Translations under genes and position numbers: made by a program
Part shown: in pieces, positions 47,769 to 55,046 of the stretch
How positions within the stretch are numbered: the first letter of the stretch is position 1
How the letters are laid out: every line of letters starts with the position of its first letter
NCBI GenBank assembly: GCA_023389195.1
Contig: JAEWET010000043.1
Span: 76,118-140,117 of the forward strand
Length of the DNA: 64,000 bases
DNA from: Aliihoeflea sp023389195
GTDB lineage: Bacteria; Pseudomonadota; Alphaproteobacteria; Rhizobiales; Rhizobiaceae
Direction of reading: 5' to 3'
The notes under the pieces: generated by a model
The model's input: the letters and a program-made list of their open reading frames with translations, nothing else
Databases searched by the model: none
What the model was told of the DNA's origin: nothing

Positions 47769-47811
47769 CAAAAACGAAATGCGCCTCGCAGGTTTCCCGG
47801 CGAGGCGCATT
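47769..47811 (-). terminator. Intrinsic terminator downstream of csgG
   Basis: A perfect 12-bp stem (AATGCGCCTCGC at 47778-47789, complement at 47800-47811) with a 10-nt loop is followed on the reverse strand by TCGTTTTT. It lies 84 nt after the csgG stop and isolates csgG transcription from the giant curlin gene, which therefore has its own promoter. Confidence 0.88.
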
Positions 47812-47894
47812 GGACAAATCCAATAGTTTGTTGATTAAGAAATCAGTATTCGGCTACATGACTGTCAAATGACAAACACAAGCCGCTCATTCTT

Positions 47895-48749
47895 CTATGA
47901 ACCTTGCGGCAGTTTGCGCGCGTAGGAGGTCGAGAACTCGCGGATGAGCTTTTCCTGGGCCGCGGAGTCGGCCAGCGACCACAGCCCGCTCTGGAGGCCA
48001 TCGACGATCAGCGAGTAGACGGCGAGCTCGATACCCTCGCGAACGGCAAGATGTCCCGGATCGTTGTAGGAATTGCCGATCTCGATCTCGAGCAACTCCT
48101 CTGGGGCGGCGAACTTATAGGCGCCGCCGCGCATCATGTAGGAGTAGATCTGCTTGGAGGTGGTCGTCGAGGCAAGAACTTCGCCGGTCTGCACGCTGAC
48201 TGCGCGCAGCGAAATCGTCACGAGATCCGAGCGATACTGGATATCGCCGCCGATGCCGAGATAGCGCGCGCCGGCACCGCCGGTCCGTTCGTTGGAATCG
48301 TAGCCGACGATACCGCCTTCGAGGATCAGGCCGGCAAAGCGCACCGGCGGCAGGCTGGCTGCGCCCGGGCTATAGGCGCGCTGCGTGTTCTCGATCAGCG
48401 TACGCTCCTGAACGAGGTTTTTCAGGCCGCCGCGCTCGACGACGCGGAACCACTGGCCATTGCCGGTCGATTTGAGGACGTCGATGAGCAGGTTGGCGCC
48501 GCCCTGCGTGACCGCGCGGCTGTATTCGGCGAAATTGTCGTTTGGCTTGGCCTGCCCGGTGAGATCCGGAAACTCGTAGATCGCGACGTCGACAGGCTGG
48601 GCGGGCGCGGGAACCGACTCCACCTTCAGCGTGGTCTTCGTCAGCGATTCCAGTTGCGCGGGCGGCGTGGGGAGCTGCTGCCCGGTGGCACAGCCAGCCA
48701 GAGCCAGACTCGTCGACATCAATACGCCCAGAACGCCCACTTGACCCAT
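47895..48749 (-). CDS. csgG: CsgG curli secretion channel lipoprotein
   Basis: Outer-membrane lipoprotein of 284 residues that forms the nonameric curli export pore. The lipobox LALAGC puts the lipidated cysteine at residue 20. CsgG features are VAIYEFPDLTGQAKPND, WFRVVERGGLKNLVQERTLIENTQ and VSLRAVSVQTGEVLASTTTSKQIYSY (last stretch read as ISLRAV). The start MGQVGVLG at 48749 is chosen, not the longer open frame, because it gives a proper lipoprotein signal and follows GAGGGG. Confidence 0.95.
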   Translation of the reverse strand: MGQVGVLGVLMSTSLALAGCATGQQLPTPPAQLESLTKTTLKVESVPAPAQPVDVAIYEFPDLTGQAKPNDNFAEYSRAVTQGGANLLIDVLKSTGNGQWFRVVERGGLKNLVQERTLIENTQRAYSPGAASLPPVRFAGLILEGGIVGYDSNERTGGAGARYLGIGGDIQYRSDLVTISLRAVSVQTGEVLASTTTSKQIYSYMMRGGAYKFAAPEELLEIEIGNSYNDPGHLAVREGIELAVYSLIVDGLQSGLWSLADSAAQEKLIREFSTSYARKLPQGS

Positions 48750-49069
48750 AACAAACCCCTCATGTCGCTGTTCCGCGGCGCTCAAGACCTCCGACTTGTC
48801 GGATGCGAGCGCCAGATCGGCGTTGCCAGCTACGAGCCCCTGCCGCTGGACAACGACTGCCAATAGCCGTTCAAACGACTCCAAACAAGCTGTGAGTCCG
48901 ATTCAATTCTGTTCAACGCCTATGGGCAAAGCAGTGTGGCGCAAAGGACACTGTCAAAACGACGAGGCGCATTGATTTCAATTGATTAACGCATAAGGTT
49001 AATCTTGTGGCGCGCGCAAAACCCACCGATCAAATGATCGTAGTCAGAGGATTGATTGCACAAGCCGCC
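48750..49069. promoter_or_regulatory. csgG upstream region with a GATTAAC/GTTAATC dyad
   Basis: This 320-bp non-coding stretch lies upstream of csgG. GATTAAC-N7-GTTAATC at 48984-49004 is a perfect 7-bp-arm dyad about 235 nt before the csgG start; its TTAA cores are 9 nt apart, so it is not a CtrA box. A direct repeat ATTGATTtcaATTGATT lies at 48971-48987. No other gene is evident. Confidence 0.5.
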
Positions 49070-49471
49070 TCAGGGCGCGCCGACGCCGGCCCCGACATCG
49101 GGAAATTTGCGCACGCCGGGAGCCTGCGAGAGCGCCAGCGCGACACCGCTTCCGACGGAAGGGAATATCGCCGCAGGTTCGGCCGGCTCGACGATGGAAG
49201 CTGCGGGACGGGGTTGGACGGAAGCGGCGGTCCGGACCGGGGCGCGTCGCTGAACCGGCCGCGGGGGCACGGGACGGGCGGATTCGGGAACCTGAATGAC
49301 GTATGCCGACCCTTGCATGCCGCCGGGTGCCGACGGTGCGGCGACGGCGCCGCGCACGGAGCGGTCGACCTGGTTCACATAGGCTTCCGAGGGCTGCGCC
49401 ATTGACGGAGCCGCGCCAGCCACGGCGCCCAGCACCAAGATCGACGCTTTCAGCGCGATGCGCACGATCAT
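49070..49471 (-). CDS. Small secreted Pro/Ala/Val-rich protein next to csgG
   Basis: Protein of 133 residues with a signal peptide (to about residue 26, GAAPSMAQ), starting MIVRIALKAS at 49471 after GGGAAGGGAG. The mature part is low-complexity and basic-Pro-rich (RPVPPRPVQRRAPVRT), with an N-terminal pattern EAYVNQVDRS and SAYVIQVPES. These recall the linker SPAYIQQIAPS of the small curlin at 41743. Function unknown; the position suggests a curli accessory. Confidence 0.7.
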   Translation of the reverse strand: MIVRIALKASILVLGAVAGAAPSMAQPSEAYVNQVDRSVRGAVAAPSAPGGMQGSAYVIQVPESARPVPPRPVQRRAPVRTAASVQPRPAASIVEPAEPAAIFPSVGSGVALALSQAPGVRKFPDVGAGVGAP

Positions 49472-49620
49472 GACAACTCCCTTCCCCTTGCGATTATTTG
49501 CTATTAACAATGCAGCCGTTGCCAAGCAATGGTTAGAACCGGCTTAGGCACAATAAACAAAACACCACGACTGCAGCGTTCAGTCTTAACCTTCAGTCGG
49601 CCCTGGGAGCGGGAGAGCAC

Positions 49621-50280
49621 ATGTCGCCTATTCGTACCGGAATGCCCGCCGTCATGGGCGCATTCCTTCTGCTGGCAACGTCGGCATCGGCGCAGATCAA
49701 CCCGAATGACGGGCCGCAGGTTTCGCCATTGCAGCCCGAGCCGACGATCGGCCTGCCCGAACAGGCGCCCACCTCCCAGCTACCCGCCAACGCCCCACAA
49801 GCCGTTCCGGCAGCGCCGCCTGCCCGACCGGCCGCAACGCCTCAGCCAGCCCAGGCTACGCCCTCACAGGCGGAAAATACAGCCGCCTGGCAACTCGAAT
49901 GCATCGAGCAGGATGCCCAGCAGCGGATGTGCCAGGCGATCCTGCGAGCCCGCGTCAACGATCAGGTCGCGATGGTCGTCGCGATTGCAAAGGGCGAGAA
50001 TGCCGACGAGTCGCGCCTGCAGATGGCGCTGCCGCTCGGAATCGACATGCAGCGTGGCGCCGAAGTCACGATCGGTGATTTCAGCGAGACGATGGCGCCC
50101 TCGAGATGCACCGCGCAGGGATGCCTGGTCGAGACCGTGGCCTCCGACAATCTCCTGGCGGCAATGCGCGCGGCCAATTCGGGCACCGTGCGTGTCTACG
50201 CCCCTGGAGGAAATGCAATCGATCTGCCGATGCCGCTGGCAGCGGCGGACGACGTGTTGAATCAGGCATTCGCACGCTGA
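49621..50280 (+). CDS. Invasion-associated locus B (IalB)-family protein
   Basis: Secreted protein of 219 residues with a signal peptide (to about residue 25, TSASAQ), a Pro/Ala/Gln-rich linker (30-85), and an IalB domain from about residue 88 (AWQLECIEQ...RMCQAILRA, LPLGIDMQRGAEVTI, CTAQGCLVE). The four cysteines fit the disulfides of the family. IalB proteins are common in Rhizobiales; their molecular function is unclear. Confidence 0.85.
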   Translation: MSPIRTGMPAVMGAFLLLATSASAQINPNDGPQVSPLQPEPTIGLPEQAPTSQLPANAPQAVPAAPPARPAATPQPAQATPSQAENTAAWQLECIEQDAQQRMCQAILRARVNDQVAMVVAIAKGENADESRLQMALPLGIDMQRGAEVTIGDFSETMAPSRCTAQGCLVETVASDNLLAAMRAANSGTVRVYAPGGNAIDLPMPLAAADDVLNQAFAR

Positions 50281-50289
50281 ACCGACCGG

Positions 50290-50318
50290 GCCGGGCCGGC
50301 AACATCACCTGGCCCGGC
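50290..50318 (+). terminator. Probable terminator after the IalB-family gene
   Basis: GCCGGGCC (50290-50297) and GGCCCGGC (50311-50318) form an 8-bp GC stem 10 nt after the stop codon. The following T-run is poor (TCTTGCGCATTTT), so termination strength is uncertain. Confidence 0.5.
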
Positions 50319-50390
50319 TCTTGCGCATTTTGGCTGCTTCCCGTCGCCTTCCGCACAGGACAGGTATCGGGTGAACAGACCTCGTCATGA

Positions 50391-50428
50391 CGTTTGCAAT
50401 TTTTTGCAATCGTTTTTATATTTGCGAT
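50391..50428. promoter_or_regulatory. AT-rich BigR-type operator upstream of blh
   Basis: TTGCAA-N4-TTGCAA (50394-50409) is a perfect dyad, also readable as TTTGCAAT direct repeats 10 bp apart, followed by TTTTTATATTTGCGAT. AT-rich repeats before blh are where BigR, the ArsR-type sulfide repressor encoded in this operon, is known to bind in Xylella and Agrobacterium. Confidence 0.65.
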
Positions 50429-50468
50429 CTCGAGCAGGGCCGCCCGGCCAAACACGCTGGAGTGACGC

Positions 50469-51776
50469 ATGAAACAGGTTTCCGACAAGCTCTACATCGC
50501 CCCGCAGATCACCGCCACCGACATTCATGCTGCCAAGACACAGGGGATCGTCGCCATCGTCAACAATCGGCCGGATGGCGAGGAAGCTGGCCAGCCGAGC
50601 TCGTCGGAGAACCACAGCGTCGCAGAGACGGTGGGTCTCGGCTACACGCACATTCCCGTCGTTCCCGGCCAGATCACAAAGGGTCAGGTGGCCGATTTCC
50701 AGGCGGCGCTTGAAAACGCGGACGGTCCCGTTCTCGCTCACTGCAAGACCGGCACACGCTCGGCCACGCTTCACGCGATCGGCGAGGTACTCGACGGCCG
50801 CATGGCGAAGAGCGAGGTCGTGCCGCTCGGCGCGCGTCTCGGGGTCGACCTTTCGGGCGCGGTCAAATGGCTCAACGCCAACGAAGCCGATCTCACCAGT
50901 GCCAAGCCTGACGTGAAGGCGTTTTTCGACAAGCGAACTTTTTCGGTCCAGTACGTCGTCTCCGATCCCGCCACGAACAGATGCGCGATCATCGACCCGG
51001 TGCTCGATTTCGACGAGAAGTCCGGTGCAACGGCGACGATCAATGCCGACCGCATCCTCGACTACATCAGGTCGAACGGGCTCGAGGTCGAGTGGATTCT
51101 CGACACGCATCCCCACGCCGATCATTTTTCCGCCGCCCAGTACCTGAAGGAAAAGACCGGCGCACCGACGGCGATCGGCGAGAAGGTGGTCGAGGTGCAG
51201 AAGCTGTGGAAGCGCTTCTATCACTGGCCCGACTTTCCGGCCGACGGTTCGCAGTGGGACAAGCTCTTTGCCGAAGGCGAAACGTTCAGGCTCGGCAAGA
51301 TCGACGCCAAGGTGCTGTTCTCGCCCGGCCACACGCTGGCCTCGATCACCTATGTGATCGGCGACGCAGCCTTCGTCCACGACACGCTTTTCATGCCGGA
51401 TTCGGGCACGGCGCGGTGCGATTTTCCCGGCGGCAGCGCGTCGCGCCTTTGGGATTCGATCCAGCAGATTCTTGTCCTGCCCGACGAGACCCGCATCTTC
51501 GTCGGTCATGACTATCAGCCGGACGGGCGCGAGCCGCGGTGGGAATCGACCGTCGCCGAACAGAAGGCGGCGAACACGCACATTTCCACGTGTCGCACGA
51601 AGGACGAGTTCGTCGCGGTCCGCGAAGCGCGTGATGCCATATTGCCCATGCCCAAGCTGATCCTGCACGCGCTGCAGGTGAACGTGAATGGCGGCCGCCT
51701 GCCGCCGCCGGAAGCCAACGGCAAGCGCTATCTCAAATTCCCTCTCGACGCGCTGAAGGGTGCGGCATGGGACTGA
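50469..51776 (+). CDS. blh: Blh: bifunctional sulfurtransferase/persulfide dioxygenase
   Basis: Protein of 435 residues that oxidises H2S-derived persulfide. The N-terminal domain (1-110) is DUF442/phosphatase-like with the Cys loop HCKTGTRS. The C-terminal domain (from about 145) is an ETHE1-type metallo-beta-lactamase dioxygenase with DTHPHADHFSAA, FSPGHTLASI and VGHDYQPDGR. This fusion is the hallmark of Blh in the bigR operon. It overlaps bigR by 10 nt. Confidence 0.94.
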   Translation: MKQVSDKLYIAPQITATDIHAAKTQGIVAIVNNRPDGEEAGQPSSSENHSVAETVGLGYTHIPVVPGQITKGQVADFQAALENADGPVLAHCKTGTRSATLHAIGEVLDGRMAKSEVVPLGARLGVDLSGAVKWLNANEADLTSAKPDVKAFFDKRTFSVQYVVSDPATNRCAIIDPVLDFDEKSGATATINADRILDYIRSNGLEVEWILDTHPHADHFSAAQYLKEKTGAPTAIGEKVVEVQKLWKRFYHWPDFPADGSQWDKLFAEGETFRLGKIDAKVLFSPGHTLASITYVIGDAAFVHDTLFMPDSGTARCDFPGGSASRLWDSIQQILVLPDETRIFVGHDYQPDGREPRWESTVAEQKAANTHISTCRTKDEFVAVREARDAILPMPKLILHALQVNVNGGRLPPPEANGKRYLKFPLDALKGAAWD

Positions 51777-52117
51777 CCGTCATGGCGCGCGAACTGTCGC
51801 AAGAGACAGCGGAAATGGTCGACAATGCCGGCGAGGCGGCGGAGTTTTTGAAGAAGCTCGCCCACCCCTCGCGGCTGATGATCGTCTGCGCGCTCGTTGA
51901 TGGCGAACGCGCGGTGCGCGACCTCGAAGATACGCTCGGAATCCGCCAGCCGGGTCTGTCCCAACAGATCGCCGAGTTGCGCGACGCCGGCTTCATCGTC
52001 GGCCGCAAGGAATCCAAGCACATGTACTACCGGCTCGAAGATGGCCGTGTGTCCGAGTTCATTTCGATGATGCACGCCATGTTCTGCGCAACGGCGGCCA
52101 AAGGATCAAACCCATGA
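51767..52117 (+). CDS. bigR: BigR: ArsR-family sulfide-responsive repressor
   Basis: Repressor of 116 residues with a winged HTH (AEFLKKLAHPSRLMIVCAL; IRQPGLSQQIAELRDAGFIV). Two cysteines, one in MIVCALVDG and one in MHAMFCATA, correspond to the redox pair whose disulfide or polysulfide link releases BigR from DNA. It is coupled to blh and overlaps pmpA by ATGA. The probable operator is at 50391-50428. Confidence 0.93.
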   Translation: MGLTVMARELSQETAEMVDNAGEAAEFLKKLAHPSRLMIVCALVDGERAVRDLEDTLGIRQPGLSQQIAELRDAGFIVGRKESKHMYYRLEDGRVSEFISMMHAMFCATAAKGSNP

Positions 52118-52542
52118 CGGAATTCACCCCCCTCGCCTCGCTTGTCGGCGGCATGATGATTGGCCTTTCAGCCGTACTCCTCATGCTGTGGGAGGGTCGT
52201 ATCGCCGGCATTTCGGGGATCGCCGGACGTTTGCTGCCGCCCTATCGCGATGGTGCGTTCCTGTCGCGCTTCGGCTTCGTCATCGGGCTCGTCGCCGCAC
52301 CGCTCGTCATGGTTGCGCTCGGCGGCATCGAGATCAGCCAGACGGTGTCGTCCAACATACCGCTGATGATCGCGGCCGGCCTCCTCGTCGGCTTCGGTTC
52401 GGTATGGGGCAATGGCTGTACATCGGGCCATGGCGTGTGCGGCCTGTCGCGGCTGTCGACCCGCTCCTTCGTCGCCACCTGCATCTTCATGGCGACGGCC
52501 TTCATCACTGTCTTCCTCGTGCGCCACGTCACCGGAGCCTGA
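52114..52542 (+). CDS. pmpA: YeeE/YedE-family sulfur transporter, half 1 (PmpA-like)
   Basis: Membrane protein of 142 residues with about four helices and the family signature WGNGCTSGHGVCGLSR. Members move thiosulfate or other sulfur compounds across the inner membrane. With the next gene it forms a split YeeE/YedE pair typical of bigR operons. Confidence 0.9.
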   Translation: MTEFTPLASLVGGMMIGLSAVLLMLWEGRIAGISGIAGRLLPPYRDGAFLSRFGFVIGLVAAPLVMVALGGIEISQTVSSNIPLMIAAGLLVGFGSVWGNGCTSGHGVCGLSRLSTRSFVATCIFMATAFITVFLVRHVTGA

Positions 52543-52546
52543 TCGA

Positions 52547-52978
52547 ATGTCCTTCCTCGTCAACCTTGCGCTCGGCCTCGTGTTCGGCGCCGGCCTCGTC
52601 GTCTCAGGCATGTCGGACCCGGCGAAGGTCCTGAACTTCCTCGACCTGTTCGGAACCTGGGACCCTTCGCTCGCTTTCGTCATGGGTGGCGCGGTGCTGG
52701 TGACCTTCGTCGGCTATCGTTTGGTGCTGGCGCGCGCCGAGCCCATCGTTGGCGATCGATTCCACCTGCCGACGCGCAGCGACATCGACGCTCGCATCAC
52801 CGCCGGTCCCGCCATCTTCGGCATCGGCTGGGGCCTCGGCGGGTTCTGCCCCGGTCCGGCACTGACCGCGCTCGGCCTCGGAGCCACCGGCACCCTCGCC
52901 TTCATCCCCGCCATGCTCCTCGGCATGTGGGCCGCAAGGCTGCTCGCGGAGGGAACCGCCGCACCACGCGCCGCCTGA
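52547..52978 (+). CDS. pmpB: YeeE/YedE-family sulfur transporter, half 2 (PmpB-like)
   Basis: Membrane protein of 143 residues starting MSFLVNLALG, with four helices and the signatures SGMSDPAKVLNFLD and GLGGFCPGPAL. It starts 4 nt after pmpA and ends the bigR operon. Confidence 0.9.
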   Translation: MSFLVNLALGLVFGAGLVVSGMSDPAKVLNFLDLFGTWDPSLAFVMGGAVLVTFVGYRLVLARAEPIVGDRFHLPTRSDIDARITAGPAIFGIGWGLGGFCPGPALTALGLGATGTLAFIPAMLLGMWAARLLAEGTAAPRAA

Positions 52979-53128
52979 CGCGGTCGACAATCGCCGGATC
53001 GCGACTTCGATTCTAAGTCGGCCGGTTTTGCGAAAGTTGCAGGGGACAAGGCCAACCGGAGTCTTGTTCGAATCGAACCGTCATGGATGATTTGACCTAT
53101 CGTCAGCATGGGAAGCGGGAGTGGTCAG

Positions 53129-53380
53129 ATGGAAGACGCAAGCGTGGGCTGGATCGCGGCAATCATCATCGGCGGCCTTGCCGGCTGGATCGCCTCGAAC
53201 TTCATGAAGAGCAATACCGGCATCTTCGCAAACATCATTCTCGGCATCATCGGCGCTGCAATCGCCAGCTTTCTTTTCGGCTTCCTCGGCGTCTCCTTCG
53301 GCGGCTGGCTCGGCTATCTCATCGCCGGGTTCATCGGCGCCTGCATCCTGATCTGGCTCGGTCGAGCAGTCAGGCGCTAG
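53129..53380 (+). CDS. GlsB/YeaQ/YmgE-family (transglycosylase-associated) membrane protein
   Basis: Protein of 83 residues with three hydrophobic helices and family pattern GWIAAIIIGGLAGWIAS, then NIILGIIGAAIASFLF and FIGACILIWLGR. It starts at 53129 after GCGGGAGTGG; an in-frame ATG at 53108 is less well placed. Members respond to envelope stress; their function is unknown. Confidence 0.88.
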   Translation: MEDASVGWIAAIIIGGLAGWIASNFMKSNTGIFANIILGIIGAAIASFLFGFLGVSFGGWLGYLIAGFIGACILIWLGRAVRR

Positions 53381-53485
53381 CAGCCGGGGCCGACATCACG
53401 GAAAATGCGAGCGGCACCAGAGACAGCCGTCAGCGGCTCATGCCGGCGCAGACTAAAAAACTAACAATCCTAATGGCTTAAAGAT

Positions 53486-53559
53486 TGGCTGGGGAACCTG
53501 GATTCGAACCAGGACTAACGGAGTCAGAGTCCGTGGGTCTACCGTTAACCTATTCCCCA
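53486..53559 (-). tRNA. tRNA-Gln (anticodon CTG)
   Basis: On the reverse strand the sequence folds into a standard cloverleaf: acceptor TGGGGAA/TTCCCCA, anticodon stem ACGGA/TCCGT with loop CTCTGAC (anticodon CTG, reads CAG), T arm containing GGTTCGAATCC, discriminator G and an encoded CCA end. The length is 74 nt. Confidence 0.96.
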
Positions 53560-53696
53560 AGACCGACACGCTCGCGGCGTGCTGATGTGGGCGCGTTTTA
53601 TCCGGGCGGGCGGAATAGTCAACCCCCAATGCGGCAAGTTGATGGGCGGCGGCGAAATGTGTTCTGCCTTGTCCACCGCCGCGGGTAGGACCAAGG

Positions 53697-55037
53697 TCAC
53701 CGTTCGGTGAAAGCGCGGGCCATCGAGTCGGTGATGGGCTTGGCCAGGTAGTTGAAGAAGGTTCGTTCCTCGATCTGGATCATGATCTCCGCGGGCATGC
53801 CCGGCGTCGGCTGGAAGCCGCGGACGCGCGAAAGCTCGCGTGGCGAAATGTCGATGCGCGCCAGGTAGACGTCATGTGACCTGCCCGGCGACTGCTGGTC
53901 CGAAAGCGCATCGGCGGAAACGTAGATCACGTGGCCTTCCAGGACCGGCGTGGTGCGCTGGTTCAGCGCGACGAGACGGATCGTCGCCGGCTGACCGACG
54001 CGCACGCTGTCGATGTCCGTGCGCGGCACCTGCGCCTCGATCAGGAGCGGCACGTCGTCGGGCAGGATCTCCATCACGGCCTTGCCGCTTTCGATCACGC
54101 CGCCATTGGTGTGATAGTGGGCCCGAACGATCGTGCCCGACACGGGCGCGACGATCGAAGCGCGCTGGAGGACGTTCTCGGCCTCGCGCGATTGTTCGCG
54201 GACCACATCGAGTTCGCCCTGAATGCCCTGCAGCCGGTCCAGAGCATCTTCCCGATAGGCGCTTTCGGCCTGGGTGATTTCCTGTCGCGTGCGCTCGACC
54301 TGCGCCGTCGCCTGGTCGATTTCGGAATCGAGACGGCCGATCTGGCCCTCGGCATCCGCCATGGCGCGCTCGAGCGCCTTCAATTCGGTGCCGCGCAGCA
54401 ATCCCTTCTCGAACAGCGACGCCTTGCCTTCATGTTCCTGGCGCAGAAGATCAAGTTGCTGTTCGTAGGAGGCCTTCTGCCGGTCGTAGCCTTCGGCGCG
54501 GAATTCGAGCGACAGCATGTTCTGTTCGAGGATGCTGAGTTCGCCCTCGATCTTCATCCGCTGCGCGTCGAAATTGAGCTTCTGGCTCTCGATGATCTCG
54601 ATCACCTCCGGCTCGCCGAGATGGTCGTCCAGAAAGCCGGGCAGGCTCATCTGATCGAGCCCCTGATATTGCGACAAGAGCCGCGCGGCAATCGCCTCGA
54701 GGCGGGCGCGGCGAAGGAACAGTTCGCGATCCTTGGCCAGCGCCGCCGTCTCGTCCAGCAGAACCAGAGGCTGGCCGGCCTGGACGACATCGCCTTCGGA
54801 CACCAGCAGTTCCTTGATAACGCCGCCGCCGAAATGCTGCACGATCTTGTTCTGGCCAGTGGCCACGAAGCTGCCCTGCGAGATCACGGCCGAAGCCAGA
54901 GGCGCCGTCAGCGCCCATGCGCCGAACCCGCCGAAGGTGACGCCCAGAAGCGCGATGCCGAATACAGTATGCTTCCAGATCGATCGCGGGACGTCCGCAT
55001 ACCACTGAATGTCATGAACCGATGCGATGTCCGACAT
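53697..55037 (-). CDS. HlyD-family type I secretion membrane-fusion protein
   Basis: Periplasmic adaptor of 446 residues linking the ABC protein to an outer-membrane channel. One N-terminal transmembrane helix (about 22-45), a long coiled-coil (about 115-290, with LEFRAEGYDRQKASYEQQLDLL) and a C-terminal beta-barrel region ending GMPAEIMIQIEERTFFNYLAKPI are typical of PrtE/HlyD proteins. It starts 9 nt after the ABC gene. No TolC-like gene lies in this window. Confidence 0.94.
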   Translation of the reverse strand: MSDIASVHDIQWYADVPRSIWKHTVFGIALLGVTFGGFGAWALTAPLASAVISQGSFVATGQNKIVQHFGGGVIKELLVSEGDVVQAGQPLVLLDETAALAKDRELFLRRARLEAIAARLLSQYQGLDQMSLPGFLDDHLGEPEVIEIIESQKLNFDAQRMKIEGELSILEQNMLSLEFRAEGYDRQKASYEQQLDLLRQEHEGKASLFEKGLLRGTELKALERAMADAEGQIGRLDSEIDQATAQVERTRQEITQAESAYREDALDRLQGIQGELDVVREQSREAENVLQRASIVAPVSGTIVRAHYHTNGGVIESGKAVMEILPDDVPLLIEAQVPRTDIDSVRVGQPATIRLVALNQRTTPVLEGHVIYVSADALSDQQSPGRSHDVYLARIDISPRELSRVRGFQPTPGMPAEIMIQIEERTFFNYLAKPITDSMARAFTER

Positions 55038-55046
55038 GGCGCGATC

